13,837 bases of DNA. Source: JBDSLU01 sp039916225 (GTDB lineage: Bacteria; Acidobacteriota; Vicinamibacteria; Vicinamibacterales; Vicinamibacteraceae). The notes beneath the pieces are model-generated. The model made no database searches, was not told the DNA's origin, and was given only the letters and a program-made list of their open reading frames with translations. A program made the translations under genes and the position numbers. Location of the stretch: positions 1-13,837 of the forward strand of contig JBDSLU010000491.1 of assembly GCA_039916225.1 (NCBI GenBank), read 5' to 3'. Below, piece after piece: positions 11,795 to 13,837 of the stretch. Within the stretch, counting starts at the first letter, position 1. Each line of letters begins with the position of its first letter.

Positions 11795-12738
11795 ACCGCC
11801 GGCGCTTTCTCGGGACCGTCGCCGCCGGCGTGGTCCTGCCGGCCCTGCCGGCGCTCGGCGCCCAGGCGCCCACCAACGAGTGGGGCTCACCGGTCTTCGA
11901 TCTCCACTACCACCCGAAGGCGGAGGCGGCGGGCAGCATCGCCCACCTCGACGGAGCCGGCGTGACCAAGGCCAACCTGCTGACGCGGGGCGCCAACGCG
12001 CTGGATCGCGTCAAGGCGCATCAGGCCGCCGCCCCCAATCGCTTCATCTGGTTCCACAGCCACGACGTCGCCCAACCCGACGCCGAGCAGGCGCTGACGC
12101 AGGCCGTCAAGGCCGGCGCGCAGGGGTTCGGCGAAATGAAGTTCCACGCCGCCGCCGACGGGCCGGAATACAAACGCATCTACGCGCTGGCGGCGGACCT
12201 GCGCGTGCCGATTCTGATCCACTTCCAGGAAGTCGATCACGTCGCCGGCGAAGGCACGTGGGCGACGGGCTATGCCAAGACCTTCGCCACGGTGCTGAAG
12301 GCGTTCCCCAAGACCACGTTCATCGGCCACGCCGATGCATTCTGGGCCAACGTGAGCGCCGACTACCGCAACGAGACTTCGTACCCGAGCGGGCCGATCG
12401 CGCGCGGCGGGGTGACCGACACGTGGCTCGGCGATCACGCCAACCTGTTCGGCGATCTGTCGGCGAACTCCGGCAACAACGCGATGTCGCGCGACGCCAC
12501 CTTCACCGCCGACTTCCTGAAGCGCCACCAGGACAAGCTGATGTTCGGCAGCGACTGCGCCTGCGCCGACGGCCACGGCGGCGGCGTCAGCCAGGGCAAC
12601 AATCCGGCCGCGGCGCGAATGGTCGGCAAGTGCGTGGCGCGCGAGACGCTGGGCGTACTGAAGAAATCGCTGCCGCCCGAGGTGTTCGCCAAGATCGTGT
12701 GGGGCAACGCCCACCGCCTGCTGAAGATTCCGGCGTAA
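11791..12738 (+). CDS. Tat-exported amidohydrolase (Amidohydro_2-type TIM barrel)
   Basis: The 315-residue product has a twin-arginine signal (NRRRFLGT, 2-9) with a probable cut near ALGAQA (21-26). The mature part has the metal-dependent hydrolase pattern: DLHYHP (37-42, His39 and His41), EMKFH (115-119, Lys117), ILIHFQ (141-146, His144), FIGHAD (177-182, His180) and FGSDC (252-256, Asp255), then WGNAHRLL near the end. These positions match the metal ligands and catalytic Asp of the Amidohydro_2 group, which includes decarboxylases and lactone or amide hydrolases; which reaction applies cannot be decided. Tat export implies folding, and perhaps metal loading, in the cytoplasm. The start ATG 11791 overlaps the stop of the small secreted protein. 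The gene converges on the permease gene after only 50 bases, in which I see no clear terminator hairpin. Confidence 0.88.
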   Translation: MNRRRFLGTVAAGVVLPALPALGAQAPTNEWGSPVFDLHYHPKAEAAGSIAHLDGAGVTKANLLTRGANALDRVKAHQAAAPNRFIWFHSHDVAQPDAEQALTQAVKAGAQGFGEMKFHAAADGPEYKRIYALAADLRVPILIHFQEVDHVAGEGTWATGYAKTFATVLKAFPKTTFIGHADAFWANVSADYRNETSYPSGPIARGGVTDTWLGDHANLFGDLSANSGNNAMSRDATFTADFLKRHQDKLMFGSDCACADGHGGGVSQGNNPAAARMVGKCVARETLGVLKKSLPPEVFAKIVWGNAHRLLKIPA

Positions 12739-12788
12739 CGCGGTGTTCCCGACGGCGTTGGCCGGCACGTAGACGGCACCACGAGCTG

Positions 12789-13837
12789 CTAGTCCTGGCG
12801 CAGCGCGATCATCGGATCGACGCTCGCCGCGCGGCGCGCCGGGACGATGCACGCGATCAGCGCCGCGGTCAGCAGCATCGCAGCCACCACGCTGAACGTC
12901 AGCGGGTTGGTCGCGTCGACGCCGAAGACTGCGCCTTCGAGGGCCCGGCCGATGAGGACGGCGCCGGCGCTGCCGAACGCGATGCCGATGAGCGCCGTCG
13001 ACAGGCCTTCACGCAGAATCTGGCCGAGCACCTGCCCGCGTTGCGCGCCCAGCGCCATCCGCAGGCCGATCTCGTGCGTGCGCTGCGCCACCGCGAAGGA
13101 CATCACGCCGTAGACGCCGATGCCGGCGAGCACGAGCGCCACCGCGGCGAAGGCGGCGAAGAACACCGTGTAGAAGCGATCGGACGCGGTCGACTCGGCG
13201 AGGGTCTGCTCGATGGTGCTCACATCCGACAAGGGCAGGTTCGGATCGAGTCGGTGCACGACGTCGCCCAGGCTCTTCACGACAGACGACGCCGGGCCGC
13301 TGGTACGGATCGCGAGGGTGGCGCGCGGCCAGGGCAGCTGCCAGAAAGGCACGGTGACCTCGGGCCGCGCCGCCCGGCCGGGCCCCCAGTTGGCGACGTC
13401 CCGATGCACCCCGACGATCTGCCAGGCCACGGGTGCGGGCGCAACGTTGCGGGCGTTTGCGTCGACGACCGCCCGGACAGGCTCGACGCTGAACGGCGGG
13501 AAAACGACGCGCTGGCCGATCGGGTCCACGTCCGGCAGGTACTGCTTCACGAACGCCTCGTTGACGATCGCGACCGGTGTGCCGCCGGCGCGATCGCGGT
13601 CGTCGAAGGTCCGACCGGCGACCATCGCGATGCCGAACGTATCGTAGTAGGTGGGCGTGACCATGTTGACCGGCCCGCCGCCCCGCGCGCGGTCAGCCGG
13701 CCGGCCCTCGATGGTCCAGCCTGTCCCGAAGAAACCTCCAGCGACCGGGATCCCGGTGGACACGGACAGCGATTCGACGCCCGGCACGGCTTCCGCCTGC
13801 TCGATCAGCGTGCGATAGAACGCCGCTATCTGGCCGC
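12789..13837 (-). CDS. MacB/FtsX-type ABC transporter permease (ADOP-like), C-terminal part
   Basis: The frame is open to the right edge, so only the last 348 residues are seen. They begin in a MacB-type periplasmic core: FYRTLIEQAEAVPGVESLS, the TYYDTFGIAMVAGRTF stretch, VAIVNEAFVKQYLPDVDPIG and a DVSTIEQTLAES segment. This is followed by an FtsX domain with three membrane segments (around FYTVFFAAFAAVALVLAGIG, TALIGIAFGSAGAVLIG and FSVVAAMLLTAALIA), the cytoplasmic motif HEIGLRMALGAQRGQVL and the ending ARRAASVDPMIALRQD. This is the C-terminal half of the duplicated orphan permeases (about 800 residues, two such modules) that are numerous in Acidobacteriota; they usually lie without a dedicated ATPase gene. 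The substrate is unknown. The stop is TAG at 12789-12791. An in-frame GTG at 13787 is internal and is not the real start, because the upstream codons continue the family sequence. Confidence 0.9.
   Translation of the reverse strand, partial: GQIAAFYRTLIEQAEAVPGVESLSVSTGIPVAGGFFGTGWTIEGRPADRARGGGPVNMVTPTYYDTFGIAMVAGRTFDDRDRAGGTPVAIVNEAFVKQYLPDVDPIGQRVVFPPFSVEPVRAVVDANARNVAPAPVAWQIVGVHRDVANWGPGRAARPEVTVPFWQLPWPRATLAIRTSGPASSVVKSLGDVVHRLDPNLPLSDVSTIEQTLAESTASDRFYTVFFAAFAAVALVLAGIGVYGVMSFAVAQRTHEIGLRMALGAQRGQVLGQILREGLSTALIGIAFGSAGAVLIGRALEGAVFGVDATNPLTFSVVAAMLLTAALIACIVPARRAASVDPMIALRQD

Noticed and set aside
13785..13787. GTG as start of the permease gene
   Set aside because: Codons upstream continue the MacB-core sequence (FYRTLIEQAEA before PGVES) to the window edge, so the GTG is an internal valine.
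1..13837. Mobile elements, CRISPR arrays, tRNA or rRNA genes
   Set aside because: No transposase or integrase, no regularly spaced repeats, and no tRNA- or rRNA-like stretch was seen on either strand. The only repeats are the short ones listed.

Overview
The window is high-GC DNA in which nearly every gene has long shadow frames on the other strand. The 3' partial gene at the right edge is a MacB/FtsX-type permease of the kind that is multiplied in Acidobacteriota (ADOP family). Together with several Tat- or Sec-exported soil-type enzymes and a PQQ-repeat protein, it suggests a soil acidobacterium (Vicinamibacteria-like). This is inference from gene content; no rRNA or other marker gene is present.

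Layout. Bases 1-211 hold no convincing gene. 212-1489 (-) encodes a secreted PQQ-type beta-propeller, divergent from 1670-4279 (+), a DUF2235 alpha/beta-hydrolase with membrane segments and a possible lectin-like C-terminus. 4293-4973 (-) is a YqgE/AlgH protein with an unusual N-terminal export-like segment, converging on the DUF2235 gene. 5085-7009 (+) is a translationally coupled pair, an SDR oxidoreductase and a divergent QueA-like SAM ribosyltransferase-isomerase, behind a promoter with MerR-family geometry. The QueA-like frame runs 126 bp into the convergent trxC gene (6884-7333, -), which follows a LysR regulator (7400-8284, -). The LysR gene is divergent from an aldo-keto reductase (8393-9388, +) across a short region with inverted and direct repeats. 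9451-11225 (-) holds two overlapping NIF3-family paralogues, the first with a Tat signal and a degraded metal site. 11345-12738 (+) is a coupled pair, a small secreted beta-rich protein and a Tat-exported amidohydrolase. 12789-13837 (-) is the ADOP permease fragment.

How the genes may work together. Three translationally coupled pairs (SDR/QueA-like, NIF3/NIF3, small secreted protein/amidohydrolase) are the clearest functional units. The LysR/aldo-keto reductase pair is a standard regulator-target arrangement. The best candidate for something undescribed is the SDR plus QueA-like operon with its MerR-type promoter: a SAM-derived ribosyl transfer or isomerisation coupled to a redox step, on an unknown substrate. 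The tandem NIF3 pair and the membrane-anchored DUF2235 protein come next. Several starts (4973, 8284, 11225, possibly 1670) sit 6-9 bases after a -10-like hexamer, which suggests leaderless transcripts.
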